64,000 nt of DNA. It comes from Tubulanus polymorphus. Taxonomy: Eukaryota; Nemertea; Palaeonemertea; Tubulaniformes; Tubulanidae. Below, piece after piece: positions 35,401 to 48,800 of this stretch. Where the stretch lies: contig NC_134025.1 of the NCBI RefSeq assembly GCF_964204645.1, forward strand, positions 28,984,001-29,048,000, written 5' to 3'. The position numbers were made by a program, and so were the translations under genes. Each line of letters starts with the position of its first letter. Position 1 is the stretch's first letter. The notes below the pieces were generated by a model. That model saw nothing but the letters and a program-made list of their open reading frames with translations, was not told where the DNA came from and ran no database searches.

Positions 35401-38400
35401 CAATCGATTAGTTAACGATCGAACGATCCCCGCTACGTAAAAATGTCAATAGAATTGTATGAATATTTCTATCACGTGAGTTAAAGATGAAAAAGAAGAT
35501 TGTAATGTTGGATCAAAACGTGAAGAAATTGATATATCATATCCATACGCTCATGATTTGTGTGGAATCGAACAGTCAGTTATTGTGAGATATTATTGGT
35601 GTTATATCGGCAGCTAATGTCAGTTACGGGATAGATTGATTACCTTTCAGACAGCACTGTTTTGATTGACGCGAGATCACAAGTAGCCGAGATCTATTTA
35701 CCGACGATATGATTTTTCAATCCAATCAAAATCGTCTGATGTAGCTATACTGACTTCGCTTAGAGTCTGATGTGTGATGTGTGATGTGTAATTACAATCA
35801 GTAAAAAGGATGTCAAACAAATACCGGTTTTATTTACAGAAGTGAAGGGCTCGAGCGTAGAGACTGTTCTTTCCATTCGTCGCATAGAATTCTACTGAAA
35901 ATTAATTCAAACTCGATTAAAATCCCGCATTGATTTAAATGTGTACATTATTTTCGGTTAATGCTGATCACGTAGGTGCGTCAATATTTTAAAGCACGGA
36001 TTGTTTTTTATTGCTCTCAAGTTTTGAATAGTTTACACAGGGGTGAAATGAAAAAAAAATATTCAAGGGGAATTGATTTAAAATCTGTTTAACGTAATTC
36101 AAATTTGACTCTTTTCTTTGCCGGGCAGAGCATTCTAAAAGAGGACCTCTCAAAATTGCTTCTGAGTGGAAATGCGCGACAATGCACTAACAATTTAACA
36201 AACAAAAAGCCAAAGGAAAATCATCAAAAGCAGTTTTGTATTACGTATATTGGTGTGTAATGAATTGGGTTCGAAGCGCATTTTTTCATCAGAAAACCAG
36301 TATTTTGTTGTTGTTATTGGAACAGCTCTAACTCAGTCGACGTGATCGTGCAGTGCATTAACCTTTACATCATTCGTTGCTTATAAGCATTTCAGTATTT
36401 CGATTTTGTATTGTTAACCATGCATGCGGCATGTCGCGTGCAGACAGAAAAGTGTTTTAAGAGGGATGCTCTAAATCAATGGTCGGATCGATAGTGAATG
36501 TCATTAGCGTCAATGGAAGTGCAACAAAACTCTTCAATTTTTCGATTTGTCATGCGTTCAGTATCATACCGCTTATTGCCCGTTTCCGAAGCGATTCGTA
36601 TCGCTTCTTATGAGCAGTAGTAGATCATCGGTTTGAGTTCAGCGGCAAATTAAGAATTTTAGTTCGTGGTTCATCTCTTACTAAATTGACCATGAAGTAC
36701 ACGTCTTATTGCCTCTTTCCCTCGCAATTTCAACATGAAGGTTTTAGACGGCTGTTTATTCCACGACTGATTACATATCGCTTTCTATTTGTTTTTCACC
36801 GAATTTACTGCATAATTCATTCGTATCGTGCAACCGCATAATGTGCAAATATATCTTTATATAATTGAGTTTGCGTTGTATGAAATCATATAATTAGAAA
36901 CCGTAACGCGTTTTTGATTAAAGCTAATATGAGCGTTACAAGAATATTGTGAAATGAAACTTTTATCAGGATAACCTATGCAAGGATACACAAAAATGAT
37001 ACTTTATTTCTCCAAATCACGAAAACCATCTAAACCTTACTTCAGGCGGATCATTAGCTTTAAGGGATGAAAATGTGAAATTTAAAATTTCGAAATCGAA
37101 AACATGTTAAATGAATTCGCCGCGTTCTTTCTAAAGTAAAGCACCTTGGGGAAAATCAAAAGTTGCTAAAAAAAACTGCGAAAAATTTGTATGTGATATG
37201 AACAGAACCGGGGGACATCCCTCAAACATATGAGCAGTTTTATCTTGAAATGTTGAGATTTCTATCATATAAGAAATATCGAACGACTAAATAAATCAAT
37301 ACGAACTATTATTAACGAATCCTTTTCTTACATCAGACGTATCGATGAAATATTCAGTTTGCCCGCAGCATATGAGCCACATTTGTTTGTTAAAAATGTA
37401 TGTTCACAAACGAAATGCATTAACTAGATATATACGAAAGTGCAGTTCTATTCAGCGTGTAATACATGATACAATGATAAATCAACATCGAACAGACAGT
37501 GTAAAATTGTTTCCTATATCAGACATCACGTATTCATTGATCATCATTCATAGTGTCAAAAAACACATCAGCAGAGATCAACTGGAGACTCATTCCGTTA
37601 AAGAATGCAAATATCTAACAGAATATTTTACAATTTCAAAACCAAAATGGCGATACATTATTTATATTCTTATATATATATATATATTTATATTAATAGT
37701 GGCAGCTCTTGTGCAGCTTGCAGTATTCATGATTATTCCGAGTTCCCAGTAACCAGTCAAAGCAAGTTCATGGATTCCGTGACCGTATAGATAGACGGGT
37801 CGGGGTCGACATGAAATCAATTCCGTTATATGTTTACCTCATCCCTTCGATTCTTTAATTCTTCTTATGTACATGTACAAAATGCAAAAAAAAACACTTG
37901 CACACGTTGGGCAGCCAAATACTAGAAATCACATGGCGTGAGTCAATATAGATATTAATCGGTTATTGACCGCTGCGAAAAAAAACACGCGGGACAGGTT
38001 AAATAGGCTTGTGTGTGTAATAAGCAAACAATTAGATCCGATGCGTGTAAGTGAGTTTAAATCAGATCGATTATCGAAAACACACTTATGATTTCAACGC
38101 ATAATCTATTATCCCCAGGTGAATGATGAAAACACGCATCACTTCAAAGTTATTGCTACAGGGAATTCAACAACGAATCGTTGCTGCTTCATCGGAACGT
38201 GTTCTTCATATCGTGATAGGTTGTATGCAATCGGCTATTCTTATGAAACAAGGAAATTGTCTAATGATGTGGGGGTGTTTTGTTAATACGTATATACATG
38301 TATATCTATTTGTCTATCGCGCAATGCGAATAATCATCTCTCATCCGTGTCGGGGAAATGGATTAAACAATATCCAAGCGAAGGCACCCCTGTAGGTTGT

Positions 38401-39035
38401 CGGATTTAACATCACACGCTATGCCGATATAAGCAGCTTGTGCTAATTGATCGACACTTACTTCTTGCAATTCAAATGAGGTGTATTTATGGCTTTCATG
38501 TAATTATAAACCCGACCAGAAGAGCAGAAATCGGTGAACTTTCTCCGACTGCGCCTGAATACTGTATGAGAGCAAATCCCCAGATACATCATATAAATAT
38601 ACATTACTTTCTAATCCGGCCAAATTCACTGGACCCAAACATATATTACATATTTCAGCCAGTCCACTTAAAACTATCTAAATTCATATAAAGGCTTAGT
38701 CTTTTTGGTACAATAGATAATGAAGTTGTTAAACAACTTTTCGAACATTTCGTATGATTTCATTAATACTTCTGGTCGGAAAAATTTGAAAAAAATGCAG
38801 TCCATTTCACTGATTCGTTTCGAACACCTTACCTGATGAACATTTCAATTCCGGTTATTTGCATATTTCTGCTGATCGCTTTCCACGACTTTTGCAATTT
38901 GAAAATTTCCCTCGAATTTAACGGTAATCGAGGGTCTGACTCGGGTGGCGCGGTCGGTTCAGGAATCGAATTTAAATTCACTTTTCCATTCGTATCTTTA
39001 GCGCCAGTGTACGATTTCGTTTGATAACATCCCAT
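29488..39035 (-). CDS. globin X-like globin with N-terminal acylation motif
   Basis: Three exons: 39035-38833, 30890-30662 and 29625-29488. Phases match, giving 570 bases and 189 residues. Introns sit in phases 2 and 0, the conserved B12.2 and G7.0 positions of animal globins. Exon 1 begins MGCYQTKS: Gly2 fits myristoylation and Cys3 palmitoylation, as in globin X. A polar linker leads to helix A (NSREIFKLQKSWK). Exon 2 carries a CD1-type Phe80 (LKSLFHGF), distal His100 (EGHAGLVM) and proximal His132 (GGSHTRF), spaced 32 apart as in neuroglobin. Exon 3 gives helices G-H (EEPFIGAVKMTLEERF). Haem binding is expected, probably at the inner face of a membrane. It could instead be another acylated globin lineage. 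Intron 1 is almost 8 kb. Confidence 0.85.
31466..31584. repeat. imperfect foldback repeat
   Basis: The left part (GGTCAGTTTTATAGACTGG, ACATTAACCAGG, GGTTAACT) returns inverted on the right (AGTTAGCCCCTGGGTT, AGTTAATGCCGGTCCATAAA). The arms are about 50 bases with several mismatches, which suggests an old MITE. No target-site duplication was identified. Confidence 0.55.
31790..31930 (+). mobile_element. possible 3' tail of a non-LTR retroelement
   Basis: A segment ending TGGAGCAATAAATTTAAATT followed by repeated AATCTTAAA-like units. An AATAAA followed by a short tandem A/T-rich tail is the form of some CR1/L2-type retroelement 3' ends. No coding part is attached, so this is only a suggestion. 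Confidence 0.25.
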
Positions 39036-41691
39036 CTTAATTTTGCAGCGAACGAATCACCAATACAACATTAATGATAAGTAGTGAAGTAATTATTTCT
39101 CAATAACATCACTGTTTAAACATCGTTTAGTTGTAACTCATAGATCCGTATGTGTATTTGACGTAACGGATTAACGCTATGAATCCAGGTTTCGCGCCGT
39201 TGCTATCAGCGCACTAGAACGCGCTACACGATAGAATGATATGCAGTTTCTGCATTAGCAGTCACTAACAGCGACCCCTATAATGAATTCGTAACATGTT
39301 GACGCTTCTCTTTCTTTCTCTCTCTCTCTCTCCAGCCATGTTTTATTACGTACGAATGCATTTACCTGGCGAAGATCTCACGAACATTAAGCTAAAGGCA
39401 CCTCATTTCACCTGCATAATAACCGGAAAAGTTATGTTTATTTCTCTTCTGAAATAAAAACTACGTAAAGCCATACATTTCATGCTTGTTTACCGACTGA
39501 CGAACTGCAAGATAATTCCAGAGTTTATCATTCTGATTTCCGCAATAAAAACTACTGTATCAGGTACAGCAGCAACCCGCATCACCCGGAATCATCTTTT
39601 ACGACGCGGCTACAATGTTTTTAGTTAGCTGGACGTCGGGAAGCGAGGCAGTATAAACGACGGTTCGTCAGATTTCGGAGGGGAAGATAAAAAAGAACAA
39701 GATGTAACAAAAAGATTTGAAGAGATTTGATCTACGCAGTCATCGTCAATGAGCTCGCATTGATGAGTTTACTGTCTATCAGTTCATTCATTTCATTCAA
39801 CGCATGTTGTAGTACACTCGACCACCCTACTGTTAATTAAAGCATCAATTGTTCACTGATGTTTCATTCAAATGACAACATCCAAGATGATTAAATTCGT
39901 TGAACTCAACACAGAGATTCAGATACTATTTCACTTTTTTGTGCGTTCCATTCCCACATCGAATCAACCAAATGAAAATGTACTCTTTCAAGAAAATATG
40001 GTTGGACTACGCGTAAAAATATATATCATGTAATTTTCTGTGATATTTTTATGTGCTCTTAGTATATTCTTGTAATCTCCCGCAATAGAAATGGAGCTGC
40101 GAAAAGTGTACTTTCTCATTACATTAAGTTACCCGTGCATTATACCTGGATTGTCTTTGCCACTATGCATGTTTAAATCTATATTCACTTCCAATCTAGA
40201 TGAATATATAAGACCCATCAGGTCATGACCACAATCAATTCATTACAGCAAGGACGCAGAAACCCGGAGTAGATTCACTGGTCACAAAACAACGAACGCC
40301 TTTTTGGTGATTTGTTCTCTTCATTTTACTTGCTTGACTTTATTTCCGGCGTTGATGTTGGACTTTTGTGTGGAAGAGGAAATTAGTTTTTTTCTTGAAA
40401 GCTGATCCGGATTTCGGACTAAAATGTGGCAAAATGTCGCATCGTGTGTCGTATTCATGGATTATAGAGATGTATGTATCTTTCGGTGGATTAAACGCAT
40501 AGCGTTCAGGTTACACGTACGTTTACACGATACTTTAAGCAGAGCTAAACTTGAACGCGCGCTTAATAGAATGAAGAAAATCTATCCGAACTATATAACT
40601 AAATCTTATCCGCGATAATATTCGCACTTGGTATAGAGCATTAAATGAACAATTTGTTTTGAAAAGACCGCGGTATCTTACGACAGCATCTCACAACAAT
40701 TTTATTCATACTTTTTGTAGCTCTCAAAAACACAATCAAATATAGCTGCAAAGCAGCGATAACGGGTTTTCTGGATGCATGTGATCGAAAGGAAAAATTA
40801 ATTACCGGGTATTCGATGGAAAAAATAAAATGAGATGATTTGGATATTATCGGAGCAATCCTCTTTTTGGTTGAATGGTCTAACCCCAATATAGTCCCCT
40901 GTGATTTGGAAATTCTCGGAGCCCTCCTTTATTTACTTACTAAATGACGTCACAAACTGTTATTTCGCCGGTGCTTGTTGTCTAACAATTCAATTCTTTA
41001 TTTACAGTAACCTAATAAGTAATTTTAAGTTTCAAATAGGATGGAAAGTACATTCAGACTATCTGTTGGTTCAGAGAGACCGTTATTACAGTATCAATTT
41101 ATACATTTCGTTTCGAAGCTGTCAGTTGCCGAATCTGAATGAAGATGAATTTTATTTGACGAAATCGGCGGAAAATATATAATAATAGTAATCAACAGAA
41201 TTTCAAGAGGGTTTTCGACGAAAGTCAGAAAACCCTAATAAACAGAAATTCATTTTATCTTCATGTTTACCATCTTTTTCGCGACGGCGGCCAAAAATGT
41301 GTTAAAACAAACTGGAGATATATCTAGATATGATACGCGTCATTGATGTACGGTCGTCTCTTCGGTGTAGATTTAGTTCACGAAAATGTCGCTAGTCGCT
41401 CTCGAGCTTCGAAATAAGACACCGAATCACCCGGTACACAATTCAATGATACTATTTTTTATCAATACACATGTTTATTTTTACTTTTGACATCGACAGA
41501 TAACAAAGTAAGCACACTTTAAAAACATGCATTTGAATGTTGTTATTTTTCAAAAACAAAAGATTTCCATTCAACCATTAAAAACCGTTTTGATAATAAT
41601 GCCCGTCGCACGCAAAAATATACAATCGCCACCAGTAACCACTATACATATTATTAGGGAAGATTCGTGACATGTAAGTCCATTTTCATCG
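39036..41691. other. intergenic, no firm gene
   Basis: Upstream of the globin. TATATAAG at about 40204 is a TATA-like site, followed 220 bases later by a 64-codon basic open frame (40424-40618, plus strand). A GTATGT inside that frame could be a splice donor. I cannot identify a product and do not call a gene. A short pyrimidine run (CT repeats) lies at about 39308-39334. Confidence 0.35.
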
Positions 41692-44600
41692 TCACAAATA
41701 ATCCTCGATACGCGCATTATGAATCACTAATTTATTGATAATGCTTTCGTAAACGCGAAAAACATGGTTTTTTTTCTGTTTTAGTTTTGATCGCTTGTCA
41801 TCTCTTCGATAATCAGTTATATGTCCCGCCAAAACAGCTCGACAATAAAGAGTTCTGCAAACGAACCACATTTTATCATTTATTTCATCGATTACTGCGG
41901 GATATAGAGCGCTCTTCGCTGTCGTAAACAGTTCACAGACATGTTTAATTTCGTTCCGTGCTGCAGCAGAGATTCGTCTTCTCCGTGTTGTCAATAATTC
42001 CGAGTCTTCCTCGCTGAATAATTGCAGACCGTGCACAGAATCTATAAAAACCGATATGAATCGCTAATATCCGCTCAGATATACCAAATATCCTGTCGTA
42101 GTTTTTGCTATTTTGTTCGAGGACGCGCGGATTTTATTTCTGTCGTCTGAGTTAAGTCCCGACAACCGGATGTCATTCGTATACGACAGCAGTATCATTC
42201 ATTTGATCATTGTTCACTGCAGTTGCTATACTGACTGCTACTGCATAAATCTATAGCACCACTGACCCGCATTCTCTTCATTTTGCTCGCAGATTTTAAT
42301 GCGTGATTTTGTTTCATTTGGCCACAACAATTAATATTCAACGCTGTAAGATACTTATGATTTTGGACCGGAAGTGTCATTATAGTGAAATATGCAAAAG
42401 AGAGAAAACAATGAGATTAAATCAAAGATAGTTTGAATGACACCCGGCGCGCCATTACTCATCCTAATTCATCTTCTTCACGAGCGTCTAAAGATTCGTC
42501 TTCGTACGGAGGATATTTAGTTATAGGGCGTTTCATCGGACAACAGGTTAACGGGTGGAAAGCCGCCTGGACCAATGCCGCAACTAGTTCTAACAGCACA
42601 ATGAATAAACGCACCGCTAAGATGGCAAACTCCAACACGAATTGTTCGTGTTTGTTGTCCGCTTTGTACGAAGGTTCGTAAGCTTCGTAGATTTGTAGCA
42701 TCTTTATGATATTCAGTATGCAAGCCGCTAACGCAAAGAATCCGGCCACTAAACACGATGCCGTGCAAATAGTATACGTGATCTTATGCTGCTTGATCGC
42801 TGCGGCAAATGTAAAAATCCCGCCCACTAAACAGCAAGGTACGATCCAGAATGCGTGAAAAGGCCACAGCCAGATCTTCGAAGATGGGATATCCACGTAT
42901 TGCAGTAAATCGAAAGTGAGTATAATTACTCCGCACATTGTCTGCACAAGCGCTAGAATTACAGACCGTCTGCGATATAAAGCACGGGTTTCCCTGGAAT
43001 GATTCAATGCCGCATCCTCCGTCGTTTCAGGATCCATCGGAATAATCTCTCCTTGATTCCGCTCCATTTGTAACTCCGATTCACAGCTTATATACTTTTT
43101 TAGACTACCATTTTCTAATGCACCTTCGCCTTCCATTTTCCTTTCTGGAATAGAAAATAAAATTCGTCATGTTCGTTCGTCCGATACCACTGCGGCCACA
43201 TTTACAACTACATTTCACAAGCACTAATCACATGTGACTGTAGTTCGAAGGACTAGCGCGTCTATACATTATTAATCAGTATCAAATTACGTTTGAAGGA
43301 ACCATCGCTAACTAGATCCTTTTTATGTTTAAAAGGCAGCATTACCAGTGAGATATGCTGTTGAGATCTAAGCGAAAATCTGAAAAAAAAATACTACATC
43401 GCTATAATCGTCGTGTAGTCGAGCAAAGTTTTATTACAGAAAATAAGGCACGTAATTAATTTTATGTTCAGCAGTTTCTGGAGCACCCCATAGAAATTCA
43501 ACTGCGCCGTAGAAATTTTCCTATTTACCGATACCCGCTGATATAAGGGTTTTCAGTACTCGCTGTCATTGAAACCCGTGATGAATTGGCAATTCGTAAT
43601 TTTTCAGAGCCCGGTTTTTTTTCCTGCAAAACACTGAATTAAAAAGTGTATCTGTAGACTATTTGCACAACATTAAACATCGCTAACTCCTACTTATTAC
43701 AAGTTTCTAAGACGCTCTAAGAGCATCGGAATACTTGAGACTAAGTTGGAAGGAAGGAAAGGCAATAATCCCATCGAGGGAGAAAGCATCAGGAAGCTGT
43801 AACCAAGGTAACGACACACGCCATTAAGTGTATTGATGATATAGTGAAATATTTGACAGTATTCCCTAATTCTCGCTAATACTAGTGTAAAATATGATTA
43901 GAAACGGATCTTACTTCGACCAATTTACTTCGACTTGTGTCCAGTATAAATCACATTGATGTTCTAAATCTTAAAGGCCACCAAGAGACGTTAACTGTCT
44001 CTTAAACGACAGATTACTCTACAACTGGCTAGGGAATGTAACATATGTAAGTAACATCCCTGAAGGCACATACAATTTGTTCTTCTCATGGTAGATTCCT
44101 GTATATTGTCACTGGTGGATCCTGGCCTCTGGACACCTCCCCCCTCCACCGAACCGAAATAAGGTTGTTACGAAACTCAAAATCATTCAATAATGGAGGG
44201 CCAGCATAATCCTGTAACTTGGTAGATCGTGGTAGAACAGAAATAGATCGTGCCAAAAACGAATTATGTAAATATCACTAAATCCCATTACAACGACAAC
44301 AATTCCTTGTGTATCAATTGCAGTTAGTCGTATAGATTATGCTCGGAGTCATTGTTAGTTTACGTATATGCAAGGTAAGGACAAGAGAGTCCGAAATGGC
44401 TACGGCTTCCTTCGCCCAATTCGCACGTGTCATTTTCATATTCGTATAGTTATCAATTGAGCTTGTAATAATTGCAAACCTGCGTAAAATATTCTTAGCA
44501 CAATTCACTGCGTTGGATGCTAATTGAGTTTAGGTTCTGATGAAATTCTCTCTCCCTCTCGCGAAGTCTTACTGATCGCCGCTATACGCGTTCTCGTTCG

Positions 44601-45825
44601 CCAGTAAATTAAATGAACATTTGCCTTCACTTGATCTCAATCTTCCCGCCCATGAAATTGGAAATGTTCAAATTGAAATCTAACACACAAATTATTCTCG
44701 AGTGGAAACTTAATCATCGATTCAACACGCGTGTAGATTAACAGATACAAGAGAAGCGTTGAAACAGGACACTGAAACTGCTGATGCGACGGTGATAGGT
44801 TCGGTTCCATTTAAACAACTACTTATCTCTCGCAATACTTTGTAAGGTTTGCATGCACCTAGCGGAACCATCTTGTTCGGAATATCGTACGTAAAATAAT
44901 GGCCCCTAAATCTTCGTTTTCGTCTATTAGCTTTGTAATTATTTCCTCATCGATTGCTGCAGAATGTAATTTTGTTATTTTTCTTCGCGTAACGAAGGGT
45001 TTCGACCGATATATGTCAGCCGACCATTCGATCAATATCTAGACACAACTGTTTCCAAGGAAACTCGAGTTAAATTGATATACGACTTTGATTAGAATCA
45101 ATTAATTGGGGATTTGTTCAACATTTTGAATGATTCACCGACAAATCAGTCGGCATCGTTTCCCTCCTTTTAACTCTATTAACCATATACAGCTATTTGG
45201 AAAATTCTATTATGACATAACAATTTCTCAATATCATTTCGTTTGGTTCAATAATGAATCAGCTCTAACAGTCTTATACATATTCAATATTCCTGCTATA
45301 TTTGATTTAATGCATGGTCCTAATTAATTCAAGCTCTAAAATAATTGATCATTTAATGTTAGTATCGAACAGACGATGTCTTTTATCACGCAATATTCTG
45401 CTTAAATCTGCGCGGTAATCAATGCCAATGTGGTTTGATGTCTGTGGATACTGAATGCTATAAGACTGGAACGTAATCTGTCCTCGAAATTGAGAAATCG
45501 AGATGAAATCATTTGAAATGAGACGTGACTTTGAGCCAAATTTATGTCGCAGTACAAAACGCCATGCGAGCAGCCACAACATTCATCGATTCCACGCTTA
45601 ACTGAACTGATGAATGAAATCAATGAAAGGCAATTTTTTGAAATTGACATGAAATCCGGATTGATTAGCCATCTGCACCCCGAGGAAAACAATTAAACCA
45701 ATACGAGTCGAATCGTGATGGAGCTAAAATACATTCTTACCTTATCTAGATGACATTTCACGCGCAGCTTTTCCACCAAGATGAGCGAATAATCCGCCTG
45801 GTTTGTGACAGCGAACTGTTGGTAT
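41692..45825 (-). CDS. possible incomplete multi-exon gene
   Basis: Three exon-like segments on the minus strand. 45825-45741 (ADYSLILVEKLRVKCHLDK) has a good acceptor and a GTAAGA donor. 44479-44364 (MTRANWAKEAVAISDSLVL) is open with borders in compatible phase. 42041-41692 is open for 116 codons to a stop after an acceptor (HGLQLFSEEDSELLTTRRRR, later KMWFVCRTLYCRAVL). The last two join in phase. The first ends in phase 0, which does not fit the second, so an exon is missing or it belongs to another gene. No family is recognised. If real, the MS4A-like gene at 42.5 kb is nested in its last intron on the same strand. Confidence 0.3.
42459..43136 (-). CDS. MS4A-like four-span membrane protein, copy 1
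   Basis: Single-exon CDS of 225 residues. An acidic cytosolic N-terminus is followed by four hydrophobic helices at about 59-81 (SVILALVQTMCGVIILTFDL), 91-113 (FHAFWIVPCCLVGGIFTFAA), 118-140 (CTASCLVAGFFALAACIL) and 168-192 (FAILAVRLFIVLLELVAALV). A Cys-Cys pair (HPLTCCPMKR) and an acidic tail end the protein. The RRRSxxLxxxQ start of TM1 and the overall pattern resemble MS4A/CD20-type tetraspans, which act as membrane organisers or channel-like adaptors; the similarity is structural rather than strong. A splice acceptor (exon start 43144) lies 8 bases before the ATG, so a 5' UTR intron is likely. Paralog at 50.1 kb. Confidence 0.75.
   Translation of the reverse strand: MEGEGALENGSLKKYISCESELQMERNQGEIIPMDPETTEDAALNHSRETRALYRRRSVILALVQTMCGVIILTFDLLQYVDIPSSKIWLWPFHAFWIVPCCLVGGIFTFAAAIKQHKITYTICTASCLVAGFFALAACILNIIKMLQIYEAYEPSYKADNKHEQFVLEFAILAVRLFIVLLELVAALVQAAFHPLTCCPMKRPITKYPPYEDESLDAREEDELG
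43145..44363. other. region upstream of MS4A-like copy 1
   Basis: Contains the presumed 5' UTR intron and promoter of MS4A-like copy 1, and is also the intron of the possible enclosing gene. No repeat or exon is recognised. Confidence 0.35.
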
Positions 45826-48800
45826 CTAAGCACACAAGACGTGTATCCAAGCACACACAGCATCAACATCACACTAGTCAATTATCAGACCATTTTTACA
45901 GCAGTTAGGCAAAGTTCACCATCCTCTCCCTATCTCTCTGACTGTTCAAAATCCATACGGCAGAATTATTTAATGCACTTGGATCAACAAAGTTATTCGT
46001 GCAATGAAATCCAAATAGAATACTTCGCTCACTGTTCTATCATTCGAAGATTAATAATGTTTGCCGTATTAAATTTCGCGTATATCATTTTTAAGCGTCT
46101 ATCATCTTTTTATTGAATTAACACTTTAAAGCGCCCATACGTCGCGACGATGAAGCATTCCGATCTTCCATCCGAGCTACAAAACTCCTCTATTCCTCAA
46201 ACAAGAATAAGATAAGATATAACTAAGTGATCCAAACACTTAGTTATCACTGTTATATAGACGAAATAGAATCATTCAGATATTTTGTTTGCGTGATGCG
46301 CACTCAAATAGCGGGTAGAAAACCTGTTTCCAATTTTAACGAAATTCTCACATATTTTTCATTATCTCATCAGCTTGTTCTCATTCTCAAAGAATGAATG
46401 TAAAGTATTCGCGTTGAATACCAAGAGATAAGCAGTTTTAGTAAGTGTTTATTCGATGGTGAAGTTTTTTTCAGATTCTTTCAAGAAACTTACGTACTGA
46501 AGTTATTTTTCATCCGTTCTCAGATTCACACGCTTTGGTAGCTCTTGTTGTTGTGTATTCGCTTGAAGCGACGTTAGTGAAGAATGTCTCAATATCCTGG
46601 TCAGTAAAGGCATTTTTTCAAGTCTTTATCGTAAAGCGCGGCGAATATTAAAAGACAATCGCTTCGTGACCATCGCAAGCATAGATTAATATCATTCTGT
46701 CTTCATCTACTGCCATCAATCATGTTTCATGTCAGACATAATTCAATCTACGCAATACAGCTTTATATATCGTTACATCACATCTAAAATTTGGAGACGT
46801 GCTGAGCGTAGCTAGTTGCAAATGAATTGCCAAATAGAAATCAATCGCATTATCTGTAGGGGGTAATATTCCAATGATTACCTGCGTGGGATCATGGATT
46901 TATAATCTATTTGGGAAAAAAATAATCGCCAAATATCGGAGTATCTAATCGCATCCTAGTCCAAGATAGACAATAATGATGTATCGATGATACCTGGTTA
47001 TCAAAGGTTGGCGAGTATTTTTAAGGTTAGATTCAAGTTTCACTTGCTTTTCACTCAGCCGCACCTATTGGTGTGCGAAACATGGAAATTTAACCCACCC
47101 ACATCTATGGAAACAAGGCTAAACCATCGCAAAAACAACAGGTATTGTTTCTCGGCCGAAACACGGCGTGTCATTAATGTATCATGTCCTGATATTTGAT
47201 ATTACAAATGACGTTGAAATGTCAAATGCCATCCTTAGTCGGAAATCGAAGCTCGGTATATCATATCGTAGTATGACAAACATAACAATACCCATAAATT
47301 ATTGAAAATATGAAATATGCTAAACATTGTCTGTTATAGATCATGATATGTGGGTGATATAGCTGCAACAGGGATTAGTGTTAGCCAGCTGAGCAGTCGC
47401 ATTACTGCGGAAATCTCGTGCGCGATGACCGGATATTCTGTTACTGATGCTGATTAATCTTCATAATCCCGAGGCAGGCAGTCTAATCCGAAGATTTATT
47501 TCATTAATCCCCTGGCCGTACGTAATCCGCTGCAAATCCAAAACTGAAGGAGCGACGAATTCGGAAAATAATGCCGAAGGTTCTTTTTTAGAGTTTACTG
47601 TTGCAGGAAATTTTGAAAGACAGTTTTTTAATTAAGTTCGAAGACGCTTCGATCGTTCGTGGATTGTTCGTGTTTTTTTCTTTAGTTGTCGAGAGAAAAA
47701 TGTAGTGATTGAAGATTTTGTTCGAAGATGGCAACATCGTCTGACGCTCAGAGTAACGATTGTTTGACAAGTGCTGTACAGTGACGGTTTTAGAGTACGT
47801 GCGACACGCTTGATTGATGGCAAATCTATCGTTCAATTATTACTTACAAAAAAAAACAAAATAGATTTGCTTTGTGCTTTGAGCGTATAATACGAATTTG
47901 ACTCCCAGACGTGCTATGGTATAGCTGCTCGGAAAATGTTGCCATTTGACATTTACCCGCTTTCTGACGTCAATTTCCTTTCACTCACGGCTTTTTCTAC
48001 CTAGTTTCCGTGATGGCTTTTGGTGCCTATTTTGCTAAATTGGCTCCAATAATTGATTCGCATGACTACAGGATGTCAGCTGGTTCACAAAGTGAGCCCT
48101 GGAAGAAATTGTTTCTCTTAAAAACCGACCCCGGTTCCCGCTATGTGACAGCGCTGACTTTCCTTCAGAGTTGACGGACAGCGAGACATAAAATGAAGAA
48201 AGATATCACAAAATGGCCGATGCCCTTATTAGGCGAGGAGATTTTGAAATTTATATCGCATCTAGAGATATAAGCTATGCATACGTGATGAGTTCAATCT
48301 ATGTTTCAATCACTAAAAGTATAAACGAGAATAATTATTTATTAATATTTCAAATGTCATTAATTTCTGTTTAACAATTTGTGGAATGTTAGCATTTTTC
48401 TTTGTCCACGAAGCTGCGCCCAAAACAGTCTGATCTTGGAGTAGTCAAATGATTACTCCAAGGTATGATCGACATGGTCGTAAACTGAAGGTTAAAAATC
48501 TGCTACAGCTACGTTTTCCGCGCCGGTGTAAGTCGATTGTGTCAGCTTCTTCGACGGTACGTCACTTTTTTGCGTATGGGATTAAAAAGTGAAATTAATC
48601 AACAGGTTTACAGCCGCGAAGCAGACGCACTCGTTGTCGTTAGCAACCAGCATTTTTGTCTTCAAAGAAGATTTTCTAGTATATGTTATTAGATACGCGT
48701 GGCTGCTGTCATCGAACAACGACATGATATATAAAGCTGAACTTTCCGTAACTTCCTAAATGACTACTATTTGTTGATGCCCTCGAGTTTTCCGAATATA

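Larger units (their letters stand above)
30891..38832 (-). other. intron 1 of the globin gene
   Basis: About 7.9 kb, AT-rich. It contains a foldback repeat (31466-31584) and a possible retroelement tail (about 31790-31930). The open frame 37345-37752 (135 codons, plus strand) is very AT-rich, includes a TA microsatellite run and has no recognisable domain, so I do not call it. No splice-bordered exon that would fit the globin was found. Confidence 0.5.

Noticed and set aside
37345-37752. 135-codon plus-strand open frame with a hydrophobic end
   Set aside because: Very AT-rich, the hydrophobic part comes from a TATATA run, there is no domain or splice support, and it lies in the globin intron.
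44600-44900. Open minus-strand stretch around 44.75-44.87 kb that could be the missing exon of the possible gene
   Set aside because: No donor gives the phase needed by the next exon-like segment.
46511-46620. Exon-like minus-strand segment with an acceptor and a GTAAGT donor
   Set aside because: All three frames contain stops before the donor, so it cannot be an internal coding exon; a UTR exon remains possible.
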